From: Bacteroidia bacterium
Lineage (GTDB): Bacteria; Bacteroidota; Bacteroidia; B-17B0; Aurantibacillaceae
Reading direction: 5' to 3'
DNA: 64,000 nucleotides
Assembly: GCA_016787445.1 (NCBI GenBank)
Contig: JAEUTQ010000056.1
Span: 1-64,000, forward strand
The notes beneath the pieces were generated by a model. That model was given only the letters and a program-made list of their open reading frames with translations. It had not been told where the DNA came from and ran no database searches. The position numbers were made by a program, and so were the translations under genes. Below are positions 1 through 8,345 of this stretch, piece after piece; the stretch's first letter is position 1; each line of letters starts with the position of its first letter.

Positions 1-20
1 AAGTATAAGAATTAAGGAGT

Positions 21-46
21 CCCGGTTAATAGCCGGGATTTTTTTT
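21..46 (+). terminator. Rho-independent terminator of an upstream gene
   Basis: CCCGG and CCGGG arms around a short loop are followed by a run of eight T. It probably ends a gene that lies left of the window. Confidence 0.6.
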
Positions 47-50
47 GCCC

Positions 51-335
51 CACGCCCGGGGTGTATCAAGACCCCCTCCTGGTTTGAGCTGTGTAATGTG
101 TCAGGACCCCCACGCCCGGTGTGTAACATGACCCCCTCCCGGCTTCGCCGGACTCCCCCTTATCAAGGGGGAGAAAGATGAACTTATCTAAGAGATTTAT
201 TTTGCGAAGAGATTGGAATACTAAAATTGCGGTTTAAAATACAGCTAATTAAAACACGTGCAGCTAGTTCTCCCCTTTATAAGAGCCTGTCCCGATTTCA
301 TATCGGGAGGAGATGTCACGTAGTGACAGAGGGGT
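51..335. repeat. Intergenic repeat, copy A (DUF559-flanking family)
   Basis: This stretch carries the same blocks, in the same order, as copies at 2096-2320 and 2322-2582: an ACCCCCTCC-type left end, a CTCCCCCTTA...AAGGGGGAGA hairpin, a central block containing GAAGAGATTGGAATACTAA, then a CTCCCC...GAGATGTCACGTAGTGACAG segment ending in AGGGGT. The TGTCACGTAGTGACA part is itself palindromic. Copy A differs by an inserted module AGAGCCTGTCCCGAT...ATCGGGAG in its right hairpin. A short reading frame across it looks spurious. Confidence 0.75.
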
Positions 336-401
336 ATAGCGCGGTTCGTGACAAAGTTGTCACGTTAATTTACTCAGAAGAAATACTTTTATTCGTAGAA
401 T

Positions 402-1589
402 TTATTGAAATCCAAAAAAGACTTTGTGTTTATTGTAATTCAAGGCTTCTCTTTCAACTAATTTTTTTAAAATTTTCATTGGTTCATCCGTAGCGTAATT
501 ATTTCCGGTAAAATACTTAGTTTCTTTCTCGATGATGCTGTAGTAATTCATGGCTTTTTCAAAATCATCGTTGAATAAATAAGCCAGAACCAAATTCCTT
601 CTCATTTTGGCTTTAAATTCATTTAAATCTTTTTCGTCTTTAAATTCAGAGTGATATTTGCTGTCATTAAGCATTGATTCCCAAATACGAATAAGTTTAA
701 GCGCATTGGATTTGGCACTGGTACAATGCCAATTAAGATGGCGATTGTATTTTATATTTGTTTCCATGGTGTCAACAATAGCACGCATAAGATCAACGGT
801 TGTGTCGCAAGCATCAAAAATTTTATTTTTCGACTTCACCCAATAGTAATGTATTGAAAGAGACTCCGACTTATAACCATATCTTGATGTCACAATCATT
901 GCCATTTGATCCATGCAATTCTTAACCAAAGTTTTCTTGGCTAAAGCATAAAGGTTTTTTGAGTTTTGATTATAGTCTAAATCTAATTCCGGTTTGCTGG
1001 CAAATCCGCGTGCGCCGGCTTTATCGCCGTATGCATTATATTTAAAATCTTGAGGATATACCGTTAATTTTGGTTCATTGATTGTAGTATCGAATATGAC
1101 TTTGTTTTGTTTTTGGTCGGTTACTTTAATTGAGTATTCAAATTTGAATCTGATTTTAGAAGCGAATAAATTTTCAGTGGCGTTAGTTTGTGGATTTGTA
1201 GTTGGGGAATTGTAATCTACTTTGTCTACAATTTCAATATTACCAAAAGATACATTAATAGTTAGATCTTGGGTTTGCTCGCCAGGCGTGCTTTTTACTT
1301 CTTTACCACCAACAACCATTCCGCCAATTAATATTCCACCTTTAACATCAGGTTTTGTAATGTTTTTTAATCCACCTATATATTGTTCGGCAACGTACAT
1401 ATATTTTCCGTCTAAAGGAACACCATCGGTTGCATGCGATTCGGGAAATATTTTATAGGTGTTGTATTTGGAATCAGGTAGTACCGTTGGAAGATATTCG
1501 TATTGCATGGTCCACATTTTTGTTTTAATATTTTGTGAACTGAGTGAAATAAAACTTAATACAAAGCAGGATGTTAATAATTGTTTCAT
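402..1589 (-). CDS. Secreted protein of unknown function (395 aa)
   Basis: I do not recognise the family. The N-terminus MKQLLTSCFVLSFISLSSQ is a signal peptide, so the protein is probably exported to the periplasm or outer membrane. There are no membrane segments after it and no T9SS C-terminal PNP motif. The middle looks beta-rich and is glycine-rich around residues 80-100. The last 130 residues look helical, with an NRHLNWHCTSAKSN segment and a YYSIIEKETKYF segment resembling a TPR-type helical pair. The start at 1589 is the ATG directly before the signal peptide. It is bracketed by repeat copy A and, beyond the DUF559 gene, copies B and C, so it may sit in a mobile or variable block. Real gene, unknown role. 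Confidence 0.75.
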   Translation of the reverse strand: MKQLLTSCFVLSFISLSSQNIKTKMWTMQYEYLPTVLPDSKYNTYKIFPESHATDGVPLDGKYMYVAEQYIGGLKNITKPDVKGGILIGGMVVGGKEVKSTPGEQTQDLTINVSFGNIEIVDKVDYNSPTTNPQTNATENLFASKIRFKFEYSIKVTDQKQNKVIFDTTINEPKLTVYPQDFKYNAYGDKAGARGFASKPELDLDYNQNSKNLYALAKKTLVKNCMDQMAMIVTSRYGYKSESLSIHYYWVKSKNKIFDACDTTVDLMRAIVDTMETNIKYNRHLNWHCTSAKSNALKLIRIWESMLNDSKYHSEFKDEKDLNEFKAKMRRNLVLAYLFNDDFEKAMNYYSIIEKETKYFTGNNYATDEPMKILKKLVEREALNYNKHKVFFGFQ

Positions 1590-1632
1590 ATAGTTGTTTT
1601 TAAAAATTAAACTTAAATGAGGTGTAAAAATA

Positions 1633-2004
1633 TTATTTTTTATTTATTCTGAAATTATTTTTGATTTCGTTTAATACGGATTCATGGAATTTAAAAACAG
1701 CGGAATTTTCAAATCTAATTATGCGAATGTCTATACTCTTTAAATACTCCTCCCGTATTTGGTCGTGTTTAATTCCTTCTTCCGTAAAATGATGTGCACC
1801 GTCGAGTTCAATGGCTAATTTTTCTTCCAGGCAATAAAAATCGAGAATGTAATTTCCAACGCTGTATTGTCGCCTGAATTTTTTCCCTTCCACTTGTCTG
1901 TTTTTAAGAGAGCGCCACAAAACCGATTCGGCGTATGTAGATTTGGTTCGTAATTTTTTTCGAAAGCCTTCTATTTCTTTTTTGTTATAGAGTTGAGTAG
2001 ACAT
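1633..2004 (-). CDS. DUF559 domain protein, Vsr-like PD-(D/E)XK endonuclease fold
   Basis: The 123-residue protein matches the DUF559 family. It has a basic N-terminal helix (FRKKLRTKSTYAESVLWRSL), then GKKFRRQYSVGNYILDFYC, then the core LAIELDGAHHF (about residues 63-73), and IRIIRFEN (about residues 92-99). In this fold the D of ILDFYC and the E of IELDG are the expected metal ligands, as in Vsr-type mismatch endonucleases. The family's real substrate is not established. Length is normal for the family, so it looks intact. It is flanked by three copies of the same intergenic repeat, which suggests it travels with, or acts on, those repeats; that link is inference. Confidence 0.85.
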   Translation of the reverse strand: MSTQLYNKKEIEGFRKKLRTKSTYAESVLWRSLKNRQVEGKKFRRQYSVGNYILDFYCLEEKLAIELDGAHHFTEEGIKHDQIREEYLKSIDIRIIRFENSAVFKFHESVLNEIKNNFRINKK

Positions 2005-2095
2005 GCAGACAAAATTAAAGTGATAGATGAAAGATTGATTGCTATAAATTGTAGTAAAAACAGAAAGTGAAAAAATTGGATACGGTTTTTCTGAT

Positions 2096-2320
2096 AAGGG
2101 GGTGTACCCCCTCCTGGTATGAGCTGTGTAAATGTGTAAGGACCCCCACGCCCTTCGGGCACTCCCCCTTAGTAAGGGGGAGAATGATGAGCTTATCTAT
2201 GAGATTAATTTAAGCGAAGAGATTGGAATACTAATGCTGAGGTGTAAATACAGCTAATTAAACACGTGCTGCTAGTTCTCCCCTTACTAAGGGGAGATGT
2301 CACGCAGTGACAGAGGGGTT
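2096..2320. repeat. Intergenic repeat, copy B (DUF559-flanking family)
   Basis: Direct copy of the element at 51-335. It carries the undisturbed right-hand hairpin CTCCCCTTACTAAGGGGAG followed by ATGTCACGCAGTGACAGAGG. It abuts copy C almost without spacer, giving a tandem pair. Confidence 0.75.
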
Positions 2321-2321
2321 A

Positions 2322-2582
2322 GTGTAACATGACCCACTCCCGGTTTGAACTGTCTAATGTGTCAGGACCCCACGCCCTTCGGGCACTCCCTCCCGAATCT
2401 CCCGATAGCTATCGGGACGGGACAGGCTCTTAGCAAGGGGGAGAAAGATAAACTTATCTAATAAATTAATTTATGCGAAGAGATTGGAATACTAATGCTG
2501 AGGTGTAAAATACAGTTAATTAAAACACGTGCTGCTAGTTCTCCCCTTACTAAGGGGAGATGTCACGTAGTGACAGAGGGGT
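2322..2582. repeat. Intergenic repeat, copy C (DUF559-flanking family)
   Basis: Third direct copy. Its left hairpin carries an inserted palindromic module, TCCCGATAGCTATCGGGA followed by CGGGACAGGCTCTTAG. This is the reverse complement of the type of module inserted in the right hairpin of copy A. No gene lies between 2005 and 2636; the repeats explain the whole gap. Confidence 0.75.
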
Positions 2583-2636
2583 AGTATTTATAATGTTAAC
2601 GCAAAATAATAGAATGAACGCTTTGTTGATATGATG

Positions 2637-2960
2637 TTAATTCGAAAGAGTTTCAAGATATCTTTTAATAGTGTTTAATACAAAAAGAATATTTTTTTCA
2701 CTGAACCATTCTATGTTTACTAATAAAGGTTCAAAACCTACTAGGTTAATTTCAATATTATTAATAATTAGCTTGTAAGTTAAATCACCTCTATCGCTTA
2801 ATAGTGATACAATTTTGTTATTGTAAGAAAAAATGATTGAAAAACTCATGCCGTAATTTTCAGCCTCATTGATCACAAAATTATTTAAATGTTGGTTTAA
2901 ATAAGATTCGACAACTTTTTTAGCAGTATTAAAACTTAAAAATATTTTATTATCAAACAT
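2637..2960 (-). CDS. Small protein of unknown function, candidate orphan immunity protein
   Basis: A 107-residue protein without signal peptide or membrane segment, so probably cytoplasmic. Predicted pattern is alternating beta strands (FSIIFSYNNKIVSLL, LTYKLIINNIEINLVG) with a C-terminal helix, as in many small immunity proteins, but I cannot place it in a named family. It overlaps the preceding gene by 8 nt (2953-2960) and is the last of four tightly packed minus-strand genes downstream of the TNT toxin gene. The very AT-rich base composition matches its neighbours in the cluster. The immunity role is inferred from context only. Confidence 0.65.
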   Translation of the reverse strand: MFDNKIFLSFNTAKKVVESYLNQHLNNFVINEAENYGMSFSIIFSYNNKIVSLLSDRGDLTYKLIINNIEINLVGFEPLLVNIEWFSEKNILFVLNTIKRYLETLSN

Positions 2961-3228
2961 ATTTTTTCAGAAGTTCATTTAACTCCTCAAGTTTTCTTAG
3001 AGCTTCTTTATTGTTGATTCCATCATATATTATTCTTGGTGCGAACCACACACTCCATTCAATTAAATTTTTTAAGTCTTCTGAATTGTTGACAAGAGCA
3101 CTTTTTAATTTCAGGAATTCATTTACTAAGAAGTCGCAATTGTATAAATGAGCGGGATAGTTACCACAATGTTCTTTAATTAAAATTATTAAACTGTCAA
3201 TATTCTTTAATACCAGTTCCTTCATCAT
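2953..3228 (-). CDS. Small protein of unknown function, candidate orphan immunity protein
   Basis: A 91-residue, apparently all-helical, soluble protein with no signal peptide. Visible features are LYNCDFLVNEFLKLKSAL and WSVWFAPRIIYDG, followed by a terminal helix with Leu/Glu/Lys (LRKLEELNELLKKYV). The start overlaps the stop of the gene before it by 4 nt (ATGA at 3225-3228), a sign of translational coupling. I do not recognise a family. Its place in a run of small genes behind a secreted toxin makes an immunity or specificity-buffer function the most natural guess, but nothing in the sequence proves it. Confidence 0.65.
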   Translation of the reverse strand: MMKELVLKNIDSLIILIKEHCGNYPAHLYNCDFLVNEFLKLKSALVNNSEDLKNLIEWSVWFAPRIIYDGINNKEALRKLEELNELLKKYV

Positions 3229-3461
3229 CTTTGAAAATTTTCAATAAATCTCCCGGCGAATCTTTTGGAATTTGATCGTATTTCTGCCGCTAATTTATCA
3301 ATGAGGGATTCACCTGATTTTAGGTATTCAGCTTCTTCATCTTTTGTCAACTCAATAGTTACTTCATAAAGGGCAATACTTCCGCATATAACGGATAGAT
3401 AGAATTTGTTATTAAAACGAAACAAACTGTAATTGTAGTCCTTATTAATTATAAGTTTCAA
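3225..3461 (-). CDS. Small protein of unknown function, candidate orphan immunity protein
   Basis: A 78-residue protein whose pattern (YLSVICGSIALYEVTIEL, then DEEAEYLKSGESLIDKLAAEI and a terminal FAGRFI) resembles small hypothetical proteins I have seen beside polymorphic toxins, but I cannot name the family. It starts with two or three beta strands and ends with a long helix. No signal peptide. It is coupled to the next gene by a 4-nt overlap and lies 7 nt after the stop of the gene upstream. Confidence 0.65.
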   Translation of the reverse strand: MKLIINKDYNYSLFRFNNKFYLSVICGSIALYEVTIELTKDEEAEYLKSGESLIDKLAAEIRSNSKRFAGRFIENFQR

Positions 3462-3468
3462 ATGCGGG

Positions 3469-3747
3469 TTAGTAGTTCTTTAAATACGAATAAATGTTGT
3501 TTATTAATAATTTAATTTCGCTTCTGTTTTTATCCGAAAAGCAAAATTCATCCGAATATCGATTCGCTTCTATAATAAATTGTTTTAATTCTTCAATGTT
3601 TAGGTTGTCGTATGAATTATTAAACTTTTCCTTATTATCATTTATGTAGTTATAGTAGTCTAATGCAATTGCGTTTAAATTTACCTCTTTTTTTAGTGCT
3701 TCAATAAGTAATGAATAGGTTTCTCTAATTAGTTTTATTTCTACCAT
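3469..3747 (-). CDS. Small helical protein of unknown function, first of a four-gene cluster
   Basis: A 92-residue, strongly helical, acidic and Asn/Tyr-rich protein with no signal peptide. I do not recognise the family. It is the first of four minus-strand genes (3747 to 2637) spaced by -8 to +7 nt, so one transcript is likely. About 215 nt of very AT-rich sequence separate it from the putative cognate immunity gene at 3963-4325. That gap holds no gene and could hold the cluster's promoter. Confidence 0.6.
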   Translation of the reverse strand: MVEIKLIRETYSLLIEALKKEVNLNAIALDYYNYINDNKEKFNNSYDNLNIEELKQFIIEANRYSDEFCFSDKNRSEIKLLINNIYSYLKNY

Positions 3748-3962
3748 GGTAATGCAGTTTGTTTTACTAGATTAATAAAATTATTATCTATGGCAATTTC
3801 ATAGAGGATTAATTAGTGATTGCTCATAGTTATATATCATAATAATAATTGCAAAAAACCAGTAGAATTCATGACAGAGGGATGAAAAAAAAACAATAAA
3901 ATTTCTTACAATACCAATAAGTTCAAGTATTTGATAATTCCTTTTCAAAAAAGTATATGATT

Positions 3963-4325
3963 TTACAATTTCCAAATTTCTTCAACACATATTCTATATA
4001 ACATTGGTTGCAGTTCTTCACTTCCAATAATTAATAAGAAATTTTGGTGATTGTGGTTTATAATACAATATTGCAATGGGAGGTTAAACTTACCTTTATA
4101 TGTAGGGATATCTTTGTTGTGAAATTGGAGTTTCGTATTTTTTTTCCATTCATTAATTATTGCTAGATCATTTTGACGTGGATTCAATAAAGAATTTTGG
4201 TTATAGTCGGTATAATTTACTTCAATAGCGCTATCGTCTCCAATTGATATTTTATGAGAAGATTTGTAAAAGGAATCATGGTTGCCTTTAAATATTTCGG
4301 TCGCTGGAATTTCTAATTTAGTCAT
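3963..4325 (-). CDS. Probable immunity protein for the TNT toxin encoded upstream
   Basis: A 120-residue soluble protein without signal peptide. It begins MTKLEIPATEIF, has a polar middle and a beta-rich end (LPLQYCIINHNHQNFLLIIG) finishing in EEIWKL. I do not recognise a named immunity family. The case rests on position: its start lies 9 nt after the stop of the 1336-residue toxin gene on the same strand, as cognate immunity genes do in polymorphic-toxin loci. A TNT-type NAD+ glycohydrolase would be lethal to the producer's own cytoplasm, so a cytoplasmic inhibitor is expected right here. Cognate function is inferred. Confidence 0.7.
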   Translation of the reverse strand: MTKLEIPATEIFKGNHDSFYKSSHKISIGDDSAIEVNYTDYNQNSLLNPRQNDLAIINEWKKNTKLQFHNKDIPTYKGKFNLPLQYCIINHNHQNFLLIIGSEELQPMLYRICVEEIWKL

Positions 4326-4334
4326 TTTCGATGC

Positions 4335-7300
4335 TTAAGGTATTTCTACAATGTATCCATTTGATTTTAAATAATCAATACTGTATGGAAGTTTATATTG
4401 AGTGCCTAGTCCAGCTTCACCGAACCAAGGTATAGCAGCTCCTTCATCTACATTTGGAATTTCCTTTATCACTTTGTATTTTTTTAAGGGTTTAGAAAGT
4501 GCGCTTTGCGGTAAAGATCTACTCGTAAAAGAGGCGCCTTTTTTTGAAACAAATGAGCCTCCATCTATAAATTGACCATTAATTATTTCACCACCACGGC
4601 GGTCTATTTCAAAGTTAACTGGTATTTTGTTTTTAGTTTTACTTATAAAACCATCAAAGGGTGGATATATTATTCCTTCATAAACATTAATGTTATTATT
4701 AGTAAACAAACCATACAATTCATTCCATTTATTTTCTCCCCATAATTGATAAGCTAAATGAGTTTGAGCATTAGTGGCGTTAGAGATGGTTTTTGAGAAA
4801 TCTTCATAAGTAACATTTTTATAAATTTTATTTATAGCTTTCCTATATCCAGCAACAACAGTGTTATTTCCGGCGTCATATTGAACTATCTCAATATCTC
4901 CTTTTTTAACTGCGCCGGTAATATCTTCTACATAAGTTACATTATCAAGTTTTCCAATTATGGTTCCTTGCACAGAGCTTGGTAATTCCGCATTATTGAA
5001 TTTGATGGCTTTCTTTGTTACATCAATAGTGGCTAAAACAAAGTTTGGATTACCATTTAATTTGAGACATAATTGAAGTCCGGCAGCCGTTTTAATTACG
5101 CTTTTACTTACCGAAGTAAATGCTTTGGAAACGGCAACCGCTGTTTTGTCAACCTCTGCAATGATTTTTGCGATTTTTGCTCCGGCCATCCCGGTAGATA
5201 AGGCAGCTTTTACTTCTCCAACACCATAAAACAAAGAAACAATGTCAAACACCAATTTGCCTTGATTGTAGGCACAGGTTCTATCACCACAAAAAGTAGA
5301 ATTAGCCCAACCGCCTAAAGATTTTGCTAATTCATTATATATTTTTTTATAGCCTTCGGAACTGCCACAAATTTCCCTGACAAGTTTTATAGTCTCGATT
5401 GTTTTTTCCCTAGTTAATGCACAACCGGAGGTAGTCGTATTGTAGCCAAGGGGTGTCCAACAGTTAATTAGATCTACTAAGTTAACCGCATCCTTGATAG
5501 TAAGAAATACTCCATCCAATATACCGCAAGCAAACGCGCATCCATAACCACCATCCGGCATGGCATTCAAAATATTGTTGTTCCAAGTGCATTCGGGAAT
5601 AATGCCATTGTAATTTTTGTAAGTATTATAACAATTAAGTCCTATTATATTTTGTAACCATTTCGCAAAATCAGCCTCAGATAAAGCCGCATCCTCCTCC
5701 GTATCAAACCAGTTAAACAGCATTTGCGAACTATGCATCTCCTCCCACTGCATGGCACTCAATTCCACGCCTTGCTCTTTGTAATCCATTAAATTGTTGC
5801 TGGTGTTTTGGGCAATGGCAGGGAAGGTGTGTTCTAATCCAAATGCGCCGTGTGCTAATTCATGCGCGAGGTGTTTAATGGAAGCATTCGCGGCTACAAA
5901 TCCTAATCCGCGTCCGCGCACCATGTAGCCTTTAATGCTTGGGTCTCTGAAATTACTCACTACAAAAATGTAGTAAGCTTCCTTATCATATAAACTGTCG
6001 TGGCTTTTGTAAGCATCGCGCAAGGCACGCATCTCCGTACTGTACTTGCTTAATAAATTCGCATCCGCCTCCTCTAATCCGTCATTTCCTAAATTAAAAT
6101 TGAAACTACTCTTAGTGGTTACCGACCAATTCACATTGGCTTGTCTGAATAATTTATTCAACTCACTTTGTACATTGCTTACACCTAAAGCGGCATTGTT
6201 AACCGGAACTAATACTAGTTTTCGGTTCTGTTGTTTTAAGGTGACGACATTGAGCTTCCCGATTTTTTTGGCATCATAATACGCGTAGACGCAACCTGCA
6301 TCCGCCGGCACCGTTACTTCATAGCTGTTCGCTCCCGCCGGGGTATGCACGCAGGTTTGTCCGCCCCTGGTTTTGAAACTTAATTTATTCTCATCGAATG
6401 GTTTTATAGTTATGTTCGCTTTTACTTTGTCATTCGCATTTTCGCCAATACTCTTATAAGGAACATAATAAGTTTTTCCATTGTTTAATTTGATGGTTTC
6501 GTAATTATTGAGCCAGGCAGCGTATTGTTTTTTATCGAAACCAAATTGCTGATTGCTGCTCTGCTCGAAGTGCACAATGCAACTGTCTTTGGCATCGATG
6601 TTATCATTTCCATACGTGATATAATTAAACGGACCGGTAATTTTTGGCGGTGGAGGTGTGGTCTGTACGTTGTATTGATTGCCTTCTCCGTCACGCACCA
6701 CCACTATGTTTTGATTGGGCGGCATGGTAAAACAAGAATCATCACCTTGTATCTTCACGCAAATCTGATTACCGCTCACCCAAATACTGTCGATTTTTCC
6801 GGGAACAACAGAGGGATTCGCTTCTGCAAATTCTTTATCCCATTGCTGGGTCCAGGCGGTGATGCCTTCGGTTAAAGCTTCAATGATGCCTTGTTGATGA
6901 CGGTTGTTATCATCAATGTAAATATTATTGAATTTGACAGCTATTGGAAATCCGTACACTTCGGCTGTTCCTTTTCCACTGTACCAGCCCTGCGGACCGT
7001 TAGGTGTAATTTGAGAGGCCTTTACTTCAAATTGTCCGCTTTGTATGATTAAACCGGGAACTGCTTTGCTAATCGGTAATGCTTGCGCCTGAAAAGCATC
7101 GGGTGTAAAAGTTTGATCGCCGCAACCATACACCGGCTCGCTCAGTGTTCGGAAGCTAGCTACATTACTCCAATCACCGGTTAAGGCGCTGCCTTCTCCG
7201 CGCACGCGCGCTTCATAATCGGTGTTAGGCTCCAGATTATTTACTTTTTCAAAATTGCCGGAGGTATTGTAGTCAAACCAATTTTGTGTGCCTTGTTTTC

Positions 7301-8345
7301 TGACTTGTAATTTATAATTGGTGTAAATGCTTTGCGTGTTCCAGGTACAATGTCCCATGCGATGCGTAATGCCATTCGCGTTGAGTGTTAAGTTGAGCGC
7401 ATTCCCCAATACAGAACTTAAATTTCCATAGACAAACGTGCAAATCTGACTGTAACCATTATTCTTAAACCAATCTCTTCCGCTTAAATCGCGCGCGCGT
7501 ACACGCCACACATATTTCATGTATAAATTAAGCGGCGGTTCGGCAATACCATAATTGATTAAAGTGAGGTTGGTAGTTGTACTATAAATTGGCGCTGTGC
7601 TTAAAACAATTTGATTAGGATTAACAGAAGAATCGGGACGCACTTCCCATAATTCGAAATCGTACTCTGTGCTAGTGGCACTGTTAGGAGAACCGATGTT
7701 AACGGGTGTCCATTGAAACACGATGTTTTGCGGAACTTGCGGAGTAATGTTTTTTGAGCAGAGCGGAAGATTTAAAAAAGGTGGATTGCTAAGCGTGAAC
7801 CAGGCATTGCTGCAGCTTTGATTACTCACTTGAATTTTTCCCGGATTATAATAATCATAAGCAGTCACGCAAATGGAATAAAATCCTTCGGGGAGCGCCA
7901 TTCTGTTTTCATATTGCGCTTGATTAATGCCAATGAAATCGAGGTTAGAAGAATTAAGATAAGGCGCCAGATCAACACCACTGATGATGGTGGGAATGCC
8001 CGGTTGCAAGACAATGGGTGGCGGATTAAAAAGTTGTTTGGTGACGATGGTGAAACCGTTACCTTTTATTTCCAGTTTTAATTTGATGTTGTATTGTGGC
8101 GTTAAGAAATCATTGAACTGTAAAATGATTTTTAATTTTTCGGAGGAAGGGTCGGTGTAATCGGGAAGGTAGCCGCTGTAGGGCGGGATGAGTTGTGTAC
8201 TTACCTGCACAGGATACACTTGTGCTTTGGTGATGGAAGAGAACAGAAAGAGAACGAAGCAAAGCAGCAGTGAATTTAAAAAGCTGAATATATTCTTTCG
8301 TAAATTCAATTTTTTAAAAAGAGAGTAAAAATAAAAAAATTCCAT
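4335..8345 (-). CDS. Secreted Fn3-metzincin protein with C-terminal TNT (NAD+ glycohydrolase) toxin domain
   Basis: A 1336-residue protein. Residues about 20-42 form a hydrophobic signal segment ending in TKAQ. A beta-sandwich region follows, with an Fn3-like domain at about 320-402. Residues 828-839 read HELAHGAFGLEH, the HExxHxxGxxH zinc motif of metzincins, with a fitting Met-turn NNLMDY at 850-855. Residues about 880-1220 hold a Cys-rich stretch and a Gly/Ala hydrophobic segment (FYGVGEVKAALSTGMAG) like those preceding toxin tips. About 1225-1336 match the TNT domain: IDRRGG, a conserved Arg in RSLPQ (R1276), WFGEAGLGTQY (Gln 1316). Mycobacterial TNT hydrolyses NAD+, and a Gln in this position is important there. 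There is no T9SS PNP tail, so the export route after Sec is unclear. The protease may release the toxin; that is inference. Confidence 0.85.
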   Translation of the reverse strand: MEFFYFYSLFKKLNLRKNIFSFLNSLLLCFVLFLFSSITKAQVYPVQVSTQLIPPYSGYLPDYTDPSSEKLKIILQFNDFLTPQYNIKLKLEIKGNGFTIVTKQLFNPPPIVLQPGIPTIISGVDLAPYLNSSNLDFIGINQAQYENRMALPEGFYSICVTAYDYYNPGKIQVSNQSCSNAWFTLSNPPFLNLPLCSKNITPQVPQNIVFQWTPVNIGSPNSATSTEYDFELWEVRPDSSVNPNQIVLSTAPIYSTTTNLTLINYGIAEPPLNLYMKYVWRVRARDLSGRDWFKNNGYSQICTFVYGNLSSVLGNALNLTLNANGITHRMGHCTWNTQSIYTNYKLQVRKQGTQNWFDYNTSGNFEKVNNLEPNTDYEARVRGEGSALTGDWSNVASFRTLSEPVYGCGDQTFTPDAFQAQALPISKAVPGLIIQSGQFEVKASQITPNGPQGWYSGKGTAEVYGFPIAVKFNNIYIDDNNRHQQGIIEALTEGITAWTQQWDKEFAEANPSVVPGKIDSIWVSGNQICVKIQGDDSCFTMPPNQNIVVVRDGEGNQYNVQTTPPPPKITGPFNYITYGNDNIDAKDSCIVHFEQSSNQQFGFDKKQYAAWLNNYETIKLNNGKTYYVPYKSIGENANDKVKANITIKPFDENKLSFKTRGGQTCVHTPAGANSYEVTVPADAGCVYAYYDAKKIGKLNVVTLKQQNRKLVLVPVNNAALGVSNVQSELNKLFRQANVNWSVTTKSSFNFNLGNDGLEEADANLLSKYSTEMRALRDAYKSHDSLYDKEAYYIFVVSNFRDPSIKGYMVRGRGLGFVAANASIKHLAHELAHGAFGLEHTFPAIAQNTSNNLMDYKEQGVELSAMQWEEMHSSQMLFNWFDTEEDAALSEADFAKWLQNIIGLNCYNTYKNYNGIIPECTWNNNILNAMPDGGYGCAFACGILDGVFLTIKDAVNLVDLINCWTPLGYNTTTSGCALTREKTIETIKLVREICGSSEGYKKIYNELAKSLGGWANSTFCGDRTCAYNQGKLVFDIVSLFYGVGEVKAALSTGMAGAKIAKIIAEVDKTAVAVSKAFTSVSKSVIKTAAGLQLCLKLNGNPNFVLATIDVTKKAIKFNNAELPSSVQGTIIGKLDNVTYVEDITGAVKKGDIEIVQYDAGNNTVVAGYRKAINKIYKNVTYEDFSKTISNATNAQTHLAYQLWGENKWNELYGLFTNNNINVYEGIIYPPFDGFISKTKNKIPVNFEIDRRGGEIINGQFIDGGSFVSKKGASFTSRSLPQSALSKPLKKYKVIKEIPNVDEGAAIPWFGEAGLGTQYKLPYSIDYLKSNGYIVEIP

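Noticed and set aside
227..493. An 88-codon open frame on the plus strand in repeat copy A
   Set aside because: It spells out the repeat and the opposite strand of the secreted-protein gene, with no sensible domain.
1971..2162. A 63-codon minus-strand frame overlapping the DUF559 start
   Set aside because: It covers repeat copy B and the leader region only; no family likeness and its start lies in the repeat.
4335..8345. A T9SS sorting domain at the end of the toxin carrier
   Set aside because: The C-terminus is the TNT domain and has no PNP/GxY pattern of type A sorting domains.
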